Shown here: in pieces, positions 5,826-15,500 of the stretch
How positions within the stretch are numbered: position 1 is the first letter of the stretch
Layout of the letters: each line of letters begins with the position of its first letter
NCBI GenBank assembly: GCA_018666055.1
Contig: JABJAS010000207.1
Span: 1-15,500, forward strand
Reading direction: 5' to 3'
Length of the DNA: 15,500 bases
Source of the DNA: Halieaceae bacterium
Lineage (GTDB): Bacteria; Pseudomonadota; Gammaproteobacteria; Pseudomonadales; Halieaceae
Notes under the pieces: generated by a model
What the model was told of the DNA's origin: nothing
What the model saw: the letters and a program-made list of their open reading frames with translations, nothing else
The model's database searches: none
Position numbers and translations under genes: made by a program

Positions 5826-8800
5826 ATGCGCCTGAAATCCATCAAGTTGGCCGGTTTTAAATCCTTCGTTGACCCCACTACCGTGCAGTTTCCGGGCAAT
5901 ATGTGTGCGGTCGTCGGCCCCAATGGCTGTGGCAAGTCAAACATCATCGATGCGGTGAGATGGGTGATGGGAGAAAGCTCCGCAAAGACGTTGCGCGGCG
6001 AATCCATGACAGACGTTATTTTCAACGGAACGACGAGCCGCCAGCCAGTGAGTCAGGCGTCTATTGAGCTGATTTTTGATAATACAGAAGGCAAAGTCGC
6101 CGGCGAATTTGCGGCTTATAACGAGATTTCTGTGCGACGTGTGGTCACCAGAGAGGCCCAGTCGGAATACTACTTAAACGGTGCAAAGTGCCGCCGGCGC
6201 GATATTACGGATTTATTTTTAGGGACCGGACTGGGACCACGCAGTTACGCGATTATTGAGCAAGGTGTCGTATCTCGGCTTATCGAATCTAAACCAGAGG
6301 AGCTCCGGGTCTTTATCGAGGAAGCGGCAGGAATTTCGAAGTATAAAGAGCGCCGCAGAGAGACCGAGAATCGGATGCGGCGTACCGGAGAGAATCTCGA
6401 GCGGTTGACGGACTTGCGCGATGAATTGCAGCGCAATCTGGCGCATTTGGATAGGCAGGCGAGAGCGGCCGAGAAATACGCTGAGCTCAGGGCTGAGGAA
6501 CGGCAACTGCAAGGTGAGTTGTTTGCCATTCAGTGGCGTAATTTAACGGCCTCTAAAGGCGCAGTGTCTGGCGAGATTGCGTCGTTAGAGGTTAAGCGTG
6601 AGGCGGCCAAGGCAGAAGTTACCCATACTTCTAGTCAGTCCGAAACGGCGCGGGTCGATCAGACTGCGGCGACCGATGCACTGCATGCTGCACAGGAGCA
6701 TTACTACAGCGTCGGTGGTGAAGTGACTCGCATTGAACAGGCATTGCGGTACGCGCAAGAGCGTCGTGGGGAGTTACAGCGAGACCTGGAACAGACACGT
6801 TCTAATTTACAGCAAACCCGCCAGCACCTGGAGGGTGATCAGCAGCAGCTGGTCAAGTGGCAGGAGGAGCTCGGGCGCGCAGAGCCGGCGCTGGATGAAC
6901 TCAAGGCTGCCGCCAGAGCGGCGGCAGAAAGCTTGCAAGGGGCCGAGCGCGCCGTGCAGGTTTGGTCGCAAGGCTGGGATGGATTCAATGACCGGGCGCA
7001 GGGTCCGAGCCAGACCGCTGAGGTACAGCAAAGCCGTATCGTTTATCTCGAGCAGGTGCTGACTAAGCTGCAAGAGCGGCTTCAACAGCACAAATTAGAA
7101 TCAGAGTCGTTGGCGACGGATCAGGGTGAGTCTGCGGTAGAGCCGTTACAAGCCAACATCGATAAGGCCGATCGAGCTATTCAGGGTAAAGAGCAGGACA
7201 TTCAGACACTGCAAAAGCAGTTGATGGAATCACAAGCCGCGATCGAGCAAGGCCGGCAACAGCAGGACGCGATAAGAGCGACCATTCAGGAAAACCGGGG
7301 ACACATTGCCTCTTTGACGGCATTGCAAGAGGGTGCTTCGGATGATCGCGAGCGCATCGCGTTGTCGGATTGGATTGAGACGGAGTCCGTGCAGTCATTA
7401 GGGACTGTTTACGCCGCTCTCGAGGTCGATACGGGGTGGGAGGCCTCGGTGGAGCAAGTGCTGGGTGAGGCGTTGTCGGCACAGGTCCTAAGCGACTCAG
7501 ATATGGCAAGTTTGCCGAGTGTGGCGACATTGCCGGCGGGCGCGTTCTTGGTAGAGCAAGGGACACGTAAGGCGGGCAACCCCGACGGGACGTTAGCGGC
7601 GCACGTCAAAGGGCCCGCTGGCATTGTTCAATGGTTGCACTCGATCAAGGTGGCGGGGGATCTTGAGGGAGCGCGACGGCGATGCGCTGAGCTCGCTCCG
7701 CACGAGTCTGTTGTGACGAAGGATGGACACTGGTTAGCAAACGGCTGGCACCGGCGCAGATCTGGTGCCGATGCTGCGGCCGGGATCATTGCTCGTCAAG
7801 CGCAACTAGAATCGCTTCAGGCTGCGCTGGCTCAGGGCAATGATGAAGCTTTAGCCGTAGAGGTATCGCTGAGTGACTTGTTGAGTGCTAGGGGGGCATT
7901 GGAGAAGTCACTGTCTCAAACTCAGCAGAGTCTGCAGCAATTGATTAATGAGCGCGCAGAGTGGGTGTCAGAGCGGAGAGCCGTTGCCACGAAGCTTGAG
8001 CAGCAACTGCAGCGCCGCAACCAACTGCAGGAAGAAATTAACGAGAGCGGCCGGCAGTATGAACAGGAGCAGGCCAATCTTGCGCAAGCGAGACAAACTC
8101 TGAGCGCTGCGCTGGACCAGATGGAACTCGATCGGACCGAGCGGGACATGCTGCAGAAAGAGCGGGTGACTTTGACCGAGGCGTTAGCGCAGCAACGGGA
8201 ATCTGCGCGTCTGTCTGCTGACCTGCTAATGCGCTCTGAGTTGCAGTGTCAAAACTTGGTCACACAGGTGGCCACGTTAAAAGAAAGCCTTTCTCGGATG
8301 GAACTGCAGCGTAAAAATCTAGAGTCCCGCGAGACCGAGCTTTCCGATACGTTGCCGGTAGGGCAGGACCCTGATGCTGAAAATAAAGCCAAATTGGCGG
8401 AGCTGCTCGATCAGAGAGTCAGTGCTGAGGCCGAGTTGAATATTCAACGGGGACGGGTTGGCGATATAGAGGCTAAGTTGCGAGAGCTCGATAAGCTCCG
8501 GCTCGAGCAGGACCAGGCGGTTCAGTCGCTTCAGGCGCAAATCGAGGGTTTTCGTCTGCAGGAGGCCGAGAGCAGCGTGCGTCTTGAGTCGTTGGTGAAT
8601 GAGATTGAAAAGCGTGACGGGGTGCCGCAAGAAATTGCAGCCGCGTTGCCGGAAGAGGCGAGCGAATCAGAGTGGCAAGATAAAGTGGTGCGGGCAGAAG
8701 CAAGAATCAATCGGCTAGGGCCCATCAACTTGGCAGCGATTGACGAGCACGCGCAAGCCTCTGAACGGAAGCAGTACTTAGATGCGCAAAACGAAGACTT

Positions 8801-9329
8801 AGAGACGGCCCTTGAGACGCTGCGAGCGGCGATTCGTAAGATTGATAAAGAAACTCGGCAGCGATTTAAGGATACGTTTGACCAGATTAATGCGGGTTTT
8901 GCCGAATTATTTCCACGGGTGTTTGGTGGCGGTACTGCGTGTTTAGAAATGACGGGGGACGACTTGCTGGATACAGGCGTGGCGATTTTTGCGCGTCCGC
9001 CGGGGAAGAAAAATTCGACGATACACCTGCTGTCGGGTGGCGAGAAAGCGATGACCGCGATCGCGCTGGTCTTTTCGATTTTCCAACTGAATCCGGCACC
9101 TTTTTGCATGCTAGATGAGGTTGATGCTCCGCTCGATGACGCCAACGTCGGACGTTACGCGCGCATGGTCCGTGAGATGTCAGAGAAGGTTCAGTTTGTT
9201 TTTATCACTCACAATAAGATCACGATGGAAGCGGCAGATCAGTTGATGGGTGTCACGATGCAGGAGCCGGGAGTGTCTCGCCTTGTCACTGTGGATGTGG
9301 AAGAGGCAGCGCAGCTCGCGGCGAGTTAG
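5826..9329 (+). CDS. smc: Chromosome segregation ATPase SMC
   Basis: SMC is the ATPase of the Smc-ScpAB condensin that extrudes DNA loops and helps chromosome segregation. The product is 1167 aa, full length for the bacterial family. Domains in order: N-terminal ATPase head with MRLKSIKLAGFKSF and Walker A GPNGCGKS (31-38); first coiled coil at about 170-505, rich in Glu, Gln and Arg; hinge at about 515-640 (TGWEASVEQVLGEALSAQVL); returning coiled coil at about 650-1000; and a C-terminal head with signature LSGGEK (1069-1074) and Walker B CMLDEVDAPLDD (D1097, E1098). The presence of SMC instead of MukB excludes the Enterobacterales/Vibrio-type lineages. The Shine-Dalgarno is weak and lies in a palindrome. 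The stop is 12 bases before zipA. ScpA and ScpB are not in the window. Confidence 0.98.
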   Translation: MRLKSIKLAGFKSFVDPTTVQFPGNMCAVVGPNGCGKSNIIDAVRWVMGESSAKTLRGESMTDVIFNGTTSRQPVSQASIELIFDNTEGKVAGEFAAYNEISVRRVVTREAQSEYYLNGAKCRRRDITDLFLGTGLGPRSYAIIEQGVVSRLIESKPEELRVFIEEAAGISKYKERRRETENRMRRTGENLERLTDLRDELQRNLAHLDRQARAAEKYAELRAEERQLQGELFAIQWRNLTASKGAVSGEIASLEVKREAAKAEVTHTSSQSETARVDQTAATDALHAAQEHYYSVGGEVTRIEQALRYAQERRGELQRDLEQTRSNLQQTRQHLEGDQQQLVKWQEELGRAEPALDELKAAARAAAESLQGAERAVQVWSQGWDGFNDRAQGPSQTAEVQQSRIVYLEQVLTKLQERLQQHKLESESLATDQGESAVEPLQANIDKADRAIQGKEQDIQTLQKQLMESQAAIEQGRQQQDAIRATIQENRGHIASLTALQEGASDDRERIALSDWIETESVQSLGTVYAALEVDTGWEASVEQVLGEALSAQVLSDSDMASLPSVATLPAGAFLVEQGTRKAGNPDGTLAAHVKGPAGIVQWLHSIKVAGDLEGARRRCAELAPHESVVTKDGHWLANGWHRRRSGADAAAGIIARQAQLESLQAALAQGNDEALAVEVSLSDLLSARGALEKSLSQTQQSLQQLINERAEWVSERRAVATKLEQQLQRRNQLQEEINESGRQYEQEQANLAQARQTLSAALDQMELDRTERDMLQKERVTLTEALAQQRESARLSADLLMRSELQCQNLVTQVATLKESLSRMELQRKNLESRETELSDTLPVGQDPDAENKAKLAELLDQRVSAEAELNIQRGRVGDIEAKLRELDKLRLEQDQAVQSLQAQIEGFRLQEAESSVRLESLVNEIEKRDGVPQEIAAALPEEASESEWQDKVVRAEARINRLGPINLAAIDEHAQASERKQYLDAQNEDLETALETLRAAIRKIDKETRQRFKDTFDQINAGFAELFPRVFGGGTACLEMTGDDLLDTGVAIFARPPGKKNSTIHLLSGGEKAMTAIALVFSIFQLNPAPFCMLDEVDAPLDDANVGRYARMVREMSEKVQFVFITHNKITMEAADQLMGVTMQEPGVSRLVTVDVEEAAQLAAS

Positions 9330-9335
9330 GAGGGG
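9329..9335 (+). promoter_or_regulatory. Strong Shine-Dalgarno of zipA
   Basis: GGAGGGG begins at the last base of the smc stop codon and lies six bases before the zipA ATG at 9342. It is among the strongest ribosome-binding sites in the window and contrasts with the poor one of smc. zipA may therefore be translated more than smc from a shared message. Confidence 0.6.
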
Positions 9336-9341
9336 CTCTGA

Positions 9342-10382
9342 ATGGAACAGCTTTCAATACGCGACTGGATGATCATCATCGGCGGCATGATGATTGCGGG
9401 CGTGCTAATCGATGCTGTTAGGCGATACTGGCGAGAGAGACGGGTTGAGCTGAAGCTCAATGCGCGAATAGAGCGCGCTGCCCCCGGCGAGCAACAACCC
9501 TTTAACCTGTTAACGGAATTGCCCAATGGTGGTGCTCGAATCATTCGGCGGGGCGACCTCGGTGAGGGTTTGGGACCGGACGATTGGGAACCCTTAGATG
9601 ACGAGGAGCAGTACGACCGTCCCGATGAAGCCTTAAATGCTGTTGTTCCCGATCCAATCGATGTGGCGGTAGCGGCGCAGGCCAATGAGACTCTGGAGGT
9701 TCCTGCTCCTGCCCCGATTGAGGCTGGCGCCGCCGAAGAGACGTCTGAGCAGACAGAGCCTTTTGCCGCACCCAGCGAATCACCCGCGCTAACGGAGGGC
9801 TCCCGGCGTCGCACCGTGAAGCCGGTAACTGTGTCTGACGGCAGCGGCGCTAACAGTGAACCGAACGACAGCGGCACGGTTGATTGGTTGGAATCGATTG
9901 AGGCGAATGAGCCTGACTTACCCGAGCAGGGGCGTTTGCCTCGTGGGGCGAATACGCATGTGTTTATTCTCTATGTGGTCGCTCGTCGAGAAGAGGCTTT
10001 TGCCGGCGCCACCATTCTTGAAACGTTGCTAAAGAATGATCTGCGCTTTGGTGATATGGATTTTTTTCATCGACATGAGCGGACGTCCGGTCGTGGTGCA
10101 ATAGAATTCAGTGTCGCCAATATGATGAAGCCGGGCGTGTTTGACATTGATAATATGGAGCCGCTGCAGACAAGAGGGCTCATGTTCTTTGTGACTTTGC
10201 CGGGCCCCAGCGATATGCTCAAAGCGTTCGATTACATGTACGAGACGGCTAAGTTGGTGGCGAAGGCCCTCGATGGTGACATTCAAGATGAGACGAGAAG
10301 CGTGGTGACGCGTCAGAGCCTAGAGCATATGCGGCAGCAGATTCGAGAGCTAGAACGGCGGCTCCTCGTTCGTAGGACCTAA
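9342..10382 (+). CDS. zipA: Cell division protein ZipA
   Basis: ZipA anchors FtsZ polymers to the inner membrane at the division site. The product is 346 aa. The N-terminus sits outside, followed by one transmembrane helix at about residues 9-26 (WMIIIGGMMIAGVLIDAV) and a basic juxtamembrane stretch (RRYWRERR). A flexible linker follows at about 45-200, rich in Ala, Glu, Pro and Asp. The C-terminal FtsZ-binding domain spans about 203-335, with FILYVVAR, GATILETLLKNDLRFGDM, FHRHE, FSVANMMKPGVFD and GLMFFVTLPGP, all typical of the family. The linker is acidic rather than the Pro/Gln-rich type of E. coli. The gene lies between smc and ligA, a known gammaproteobacterial arrangement. The start has a strong GGAGGGG site. 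Confidence 0.96.
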   Translation: MEQLSIRDWMIIIGGMMIAGVLIDAVRRYWRERRVELKLNARIERAAPGEQQPFNLLTELPNGGARIIRRGDLGEGLGPDDWEPLDDEEQYDRPDEALNAVVPDPIDVAVAAQANETLEVPAPAPIEAGAAEETSEQTEPFAAPSESPALTEGSRRRTVKPVTVSDGSGANSEPNDSGTVDWLESIEANEPDLPEQGRLPRGANTHVFILYVVARREEAFAGATILETLLKNDLRFGDMDFFHRHERTSGRGAIEFSVANMMKPGVFDIDNMEPLQTRGLMFFVTLPGPSDMLKAFDYMYETAKLVAKALDGDIQDETRSVVTRQSLEHMRQQIRELERRLLVRRT

Positions 10383-13021
<2,639 letters not shown>

Positions 13022-13126
13022 TGTCTGCTGCCTCAGTGCGCTGCTTTGGGTTGGTGTTTTTCTTGACGCGGTTAGCGAGAAGGCGGCCAGTTTATTTGCT
13101 TTGAGCGCATTGATTTTGGAGGCGTG
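13022..13126 (+). promoter_or_regulatory. Upstream region of phoBR
   Basis: These roughly 105 bases precede phoB. A TTGACG hexamer at 13063-13068 looks like a -35 element, but no good -10 lies 16-18 bases downstream. I could not find a convincing Pho box (paired CTGTCAT-like repeats). There is no hairpin plus T-run that would terminate transcription from the ligA side. The Shine-Dalgarno GGAGG at 13118-13122 supports ATG 13127 (4-base spacing) rather than GTG 13124. Confidence 0.4.
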
Positions 13127-13837
13127 ATGACGATTCAGAAAGTGCTAGTGGTGGATGACGAATCGGGGATCCGAGATATGCTCAGGCTGGCTTTGGAGAC
13201 CGCCGATTTTGAGTGCCTAGAGGCCGGCAATATTACCGATGCCTATCAAAAAATTATTCACGACACTCCCGATATTGTTTTGCTCGATTGGATGTTGCCC
13301 GGCGGCACCGGCATAGAATTATTGCGGCGCCTAAAAAAAGAGGCGGCGACGCAACAGGTTCCCGTGATTATGCTCACCGCTAAGGCGCATGAGGATAATG
13401 TGATTCAGGGATTGGAGGGGGGCGCAGACGATTACATGATCAAGCCTTTCGCACCCAAAGAGCTTATCGCGAGAATGCGGGCGTTGCTCAGACGAACGAT
13501 TCACGAGGGTGTGGGTAGCGAGTTGCGAGTGGGTAAATTGGTGATAGAGCTCGATAGCCACCGGGTGATCCTAGATGGCAGCGCGGTAGAGATGGGCCCC
13601 ACTGAATTTAAGCTGCTGCAGTTTTTTATGGCTCATCCGGACCGCGCCTACTCGCGCGCCCAGTTGCTGGATCATATCTGGGGAGTCAATGTTTACGTGG
13701 AAGAGCGAACCGTTGATGTCCATATTCGTCGGCTCCGCAAGGCGCTTCAGACGGGCGCGCCGGCTTACAGCGACTTGATACAAACGGTGCGTGGTTTGGG
13801 TTACCGGTTCTCAGAGCGAGGCGTCGTGCTGACGTGA
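13127..13837 (+). CDS. phoB: Phosphate regulon response regulator PhoB
   Basis: PhoB is the OmpR-family transcription factor that activates the phosphate-starvation (Pho) regulon when phosphorylated by PhoR. The product is 236 aa. The receiver domain (about 1-120) has the acidic pair D10/D11, phospho-acceptor D54 in LLDWMLPG, T84 in IMLTAK and K106 in MIKPF. The winged-helix DNA-binding domain (about 130-231) contains MGPTEFKLLQF and the recognition-helix region VYVEERTVDVHIRRLRKAL, which separates PhoB from other OmpR-type regulators. It ends with LIQTVRGLGYRFS. ATG at 13127 is preferred to GTG at 13124 because of the spacing from GGAGG. The stop overlaps the phoR start, so both are made from one message. 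Confidence 0.96.
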   Translation: MTIQKVLVVDDESGIRDMLRLALETADFECLEAGNITDAYQKIIHDTPDIVLLDWMLPGGTGIELLRRLKKEAATQQVPVIMLTAKAHEDNVIQGLEGGADDYMIKPFAPKELIARMRALLRRTIHEGVGSELRVGKLVIELDSHRVILDGSAVEMGPTEFKLLQFFMAHPDRAYSRAQLLDHIWGVNVYVEERTVDVHIRRLRKALQTGAPAYSDLIQTVRGLGYRFSERGVVLT

Positions 13838-15153
13838 TGGCAGCCCGAATTCTCTTGCTTGAGGCTAAACGATTGGCGCTAGCCGCTGGTTGCGGCTTTG
13901 TTTGGGGTGCAGTGGCCGGTGAATGGCAGCAGGCATTGATGTGCTTTTTGGTTGTGCTTCTCTTCTTATGGGGTTGGCAGCTTGCGAGGGTGTATCACTG
14001 GTTCTCACATCCAGAGGAATTTCCGCCTATTGGTGGTCCGGGGATGCGAGGTGTTCTTCACGACGTCTATGTGCTGCGAAGTCGTGCGATTCAGGCCTCT
14101 TCCCCCTCCCGGCGCTCACAGCCCTATCTCAAAGAGTCACTGGCTTCGATGAGGGAAGCTGCTTTGATTATCAACAGCTCGAGCGAGCTGCTGTGGTGCA
14201 ACGGTGCCGCGGAGTATTTGCTGGGCGTTCGATTTGCCGAAGAGGAGGGCAAGCGCCTGTCGGACATACTGTCCCATGCGTCCCTCGAGACGTATGTCGA
14301 TGATAATAACTTCCAAAAGCCGTTACGGATTCAGCGCGGTGCCGCGTCAGAGTTCTGCTTGCAGTTTGAGTTCTCTAAATTTGGCGCGGATGACCGCCTG
14401 GTGTTCGTGAAAGACGTCACCGAGCAAGATAGGTTGGAGCGCATGCGTCGCGATTTTGTCGGCAATGTCTCCCACGAGTTAAGAACACCCCTGACGGTAA
14501 TCAAAGGGTATACCGAAACGTTACAAACGCTGATGCCCGCTTCGGATGCGACACTGCAGAAATCGCTGAGCGTGATGGATACTCAGTTGGTTCGGATGGA
14601 AAGTTTGGTGTCCGATTTACTATGGCTGTCGACTATCGAGAATGTGGAGGGGGAGCGCAAAGAGGGCCAGATCGACATGGGGGCGTTATTGTCAGACGCG
14701 GTAATGGAATTGGCCGCTGTCTGGCCTGACAGATCCCTAGATCTTCAGATCACTTCTGCACAACAGATTTTAGGAGACGATAACGAGCTGCGGAGTGCGA
14801 TCAGTAACCTCATTGTTAACGCATTGAAGTATGGCGAAAACAGCCCTGTTGTTGTGAGATGGATCGATACCACGGTCGGGCCTGCGCTGCTGGTCGAGGA
14901 TAAGGGACCTGGCATTGCTGCTAAGCATATCCCTCGTTTGACCGAGCGCTTCTACCGTGTCGACAAAAGTCGCAGTCTCGCGACGGGCGGCACGGGTTTG
15001 GGACTGGCAATCGTGAAGCATGTGGCGGTGTCGCACGAAGCAAAACTGTTTGTGGACAGTGAGCTGGGGCGCGGCAGCTGTTTTCGGCTGGTATTTCCCT
15101 CGTCTCGCGTGGTCACGAGTTCGAGCGGCGCTGGGGCGAGCGATCAGCGCTAG
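13837..15153 (+). CDS. phoR: Phosphate regulon sensor histidine kinase PhoR
   Basis: PhoR is the membrane histidine kinase that phosphorylates PhoB when phosphate is scarce; in E. coli it senses through PstSCAB-PhoU rather than by a periplasmic domain. The product is 438 aa. Two short hydrophobic segments lie near the N-terminus (about residues 12-50) with almost no periplasmic loop, as expected for PhoR. A PAS domain follows at about 98-195 (ALIINSSSELLWCNGAAEYLLG). The HisKA H-box is NVSHELRTPLTVIKGY with H213. The ATPase domain shows N-box N328 (NLIVNALKYGENS), D355 in EDKGPGI and GTGLGL at 385-390. GTG at 13834 is an equally possible start one codon upstream, overlapping the phoB stop by four bases (GTGA). 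Confidence 0.96.
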   Translation: MAARILLLEAKRLALAAGCGFVWGAVAGEWQQALMCFLVVLLFLWGWQLARVYHWFSHPEEFPPIGGPGMRGVLHDVYVLRSRAIQASSPSRRSQPYLKESLASMREAALIINSSSELLWCNGAAEYLLGVRFAEEEGKRLSDILSHASLETYVDDNNFQKPLRIQRGAASEFCLQFEFSKFGADDRLVFVKDVTEQDRLERMRRDFVGNVSHELRTPLTVIKGYTETLQTLMPASDATLQKSLSVMDTQLVRMESLVSDLLWLSTIENVEGERKEGQIDMGALLSDAVMELAAVWPDRSLDLQITSAQQILGDDNELRSAISNLIVNALKYGENSPVVVRWIDTTVGPALLVEDKGPGIAAKHIPRLTERFYRVDKSRSLATGGTGLGLAIVKHVAVSHEAKLFVDSELGRGSCFRLVFPSSRVVTSSSGAGASDQR

Positions 15154-15225
15154 GTGTTTCTGAATGACCTGATAACATAGGCGTCTAGCAGTAATAGATC
15201 CGTCTGCGATAGAGAGCATCTCCTT
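15154..15225 (+). other. phoR-hisC intergenic spacer
   Basis: These 72 bases hold no recognisable terminator or promoter. An AGAGAG at 15211-15216, nine bases before ATG 15226, is a weak Shine-Dalgarno for hisC. Co-transcription of hisC with phoBR is possible. Confidence 0.3.
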
Positions 15226-15500
15226 ATGAGCCGGTTTTGGACGACAACAGTAAGCGATTTGACGCCGTACGTTCCAGGCGAGCAGCCTGCCTCGCAGTCG
15301 TTGCTCAAACTGAATACCAATGAGCACGCGTTACCCCCCTCCGAGGCGGTGATGTCGGCGATTCGTGCGTGTCAGGCTGAACAGTTACGGCGCTATCCCG
15401 ACCCGACGGCCCAAGAACTAAGAGAGGCCATTGCCCAGACTGAGTCTCTAACCCCTGACCAGGTTTTTGTGGGCAATGGGTCAGACGAAGTACTCGCGCA
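15226..15500 (+). CDS. hisC: Histidinol-phosphate aminotransferase HisC (5' part)
   Basis: HisC is a PLP-dependent enzyme converting imidazole-acetol phosphate and glutamate to histidinol phosphate. Only the first 91 codons are present; the frame is open at the window edge. The N-terminus MSRFWTTTVSDLTPYVPGEQP is characteristic of proteobacterial HisC. It is followed by LLKLNTNEH, LRRYPDPTAQELREAIA and VFVGNGSDEVLA, which match the family in order; the last is the start of the PLP phosphate-binding region. The family usually has NTNENPY where this protein has NTNEHAL. No other histidine gene is visible. A HisC-like aromatic aminotransferase is a less likely alternative. Confidence 0.9.
   Translation, partial: MSRFWTTTVSDLTPYVPGEQPASQSLLKLNTNEHALPPSEAVMSAIRACQAEQLRRYPDPTAQELREAIAQTESLTPDQVFVGNGSDEVLA

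Noticed and set aside
8531..9145. 204-aa open frame on the - strand
   Set aside because: It is antisense to the conserved C-terminal head of smc, rich in Ser, Ala and Arg, with no recognisable domain.
9326..9877. 183-aa open frame on the - strand
   Set aside because: It is antisense to the low-complexity acidic linker of zipA. Its Ser/Pro/Gly-rich product mirrors that composition.
13063..13097. TTGACG ... TTTATT as a phoB promoter
   Set aside because: The spacing between the hexamers is about 23 bases, too long for a sigma-70 promoter, and no Pho box could be recognised.
14770..15327. 185-aa open frame on the - strand spanning phoR end and hisC start
   Set aside because: It covers parts of two well-supported + strand genes and has no recognisable motif.

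Overview
All the genes I can support in this window lie on the + strand and belong to well-known housekeeping families of Gammaproteobacteria. Three points suggest the lineage. It has a complete System I (Ccm) cytochrome c maturation set, a true SMC protein rather than MukB, and the smc-zipA-ligA order known from Pseudomonas-like and marine gammaproteobacteria. ZipA is itself gammaproteobacterial. I cannot name the genus; a marine, Pseudomonas- or Cellvibrio-related lineage is a guess. Base composition and codon use look uniform, with no transposase, integrase, phage gene, tRNA, rRNA or CRISPR array, so I see no sign of recent horizontal transfer.

Region 1 (about 25-5701) is the distal part of a ccm operon: ccmC, ccmD, ccmE, ccmF, ccmG, ccmH and ccmI. 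The ccmA and ccmB genes would lie upstream of the window. The products take heme from the ABC-type release module (CcmC/D) to the heme chaperone CcmE, and on to the heme lyase CcmF/H/I. CcmG supplies reductant for the CXXCH cysteines of apocytochrome c. Most junctions overlap by 1-11 bases; the exception is a gap of about 120 bases before ccmE. ccmG, ccmH and ccmI all start with non-ATG codons.

Region 2 (5702-13021) begins with a 124-base leader rich in inverted repeats. It then carries smc (chromosome condensation), zipA (FtsZ membrane tether at the division ring), ligA (NAD-dependent DNA ligase) and a small lytic-transglycosylase-like lipoprotein that overlaps the ligA stop by 4 bases.

Region 3 (13022-15153) is the phosphate-starvation two-component pair phoB-phoR, also overlapping. 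Region 4 is the 5' end of hisC (histidinol-phosphate aminotransferase), which runs off the window at 15500.

I looked for an undescribed system and do not see one. The points worth a second look are regulatory: the palindromes in the smc leader, the hairpin touching the ccmE Shine-Dalgarno, a possible mini-ORF before ccmE, and the run of non-ATG starts. The poorly characterised lipoprotein tied to ligA is the other. Motif positions were counted by hand from the translations, and family assignments come from recalled motifs, not from a search.
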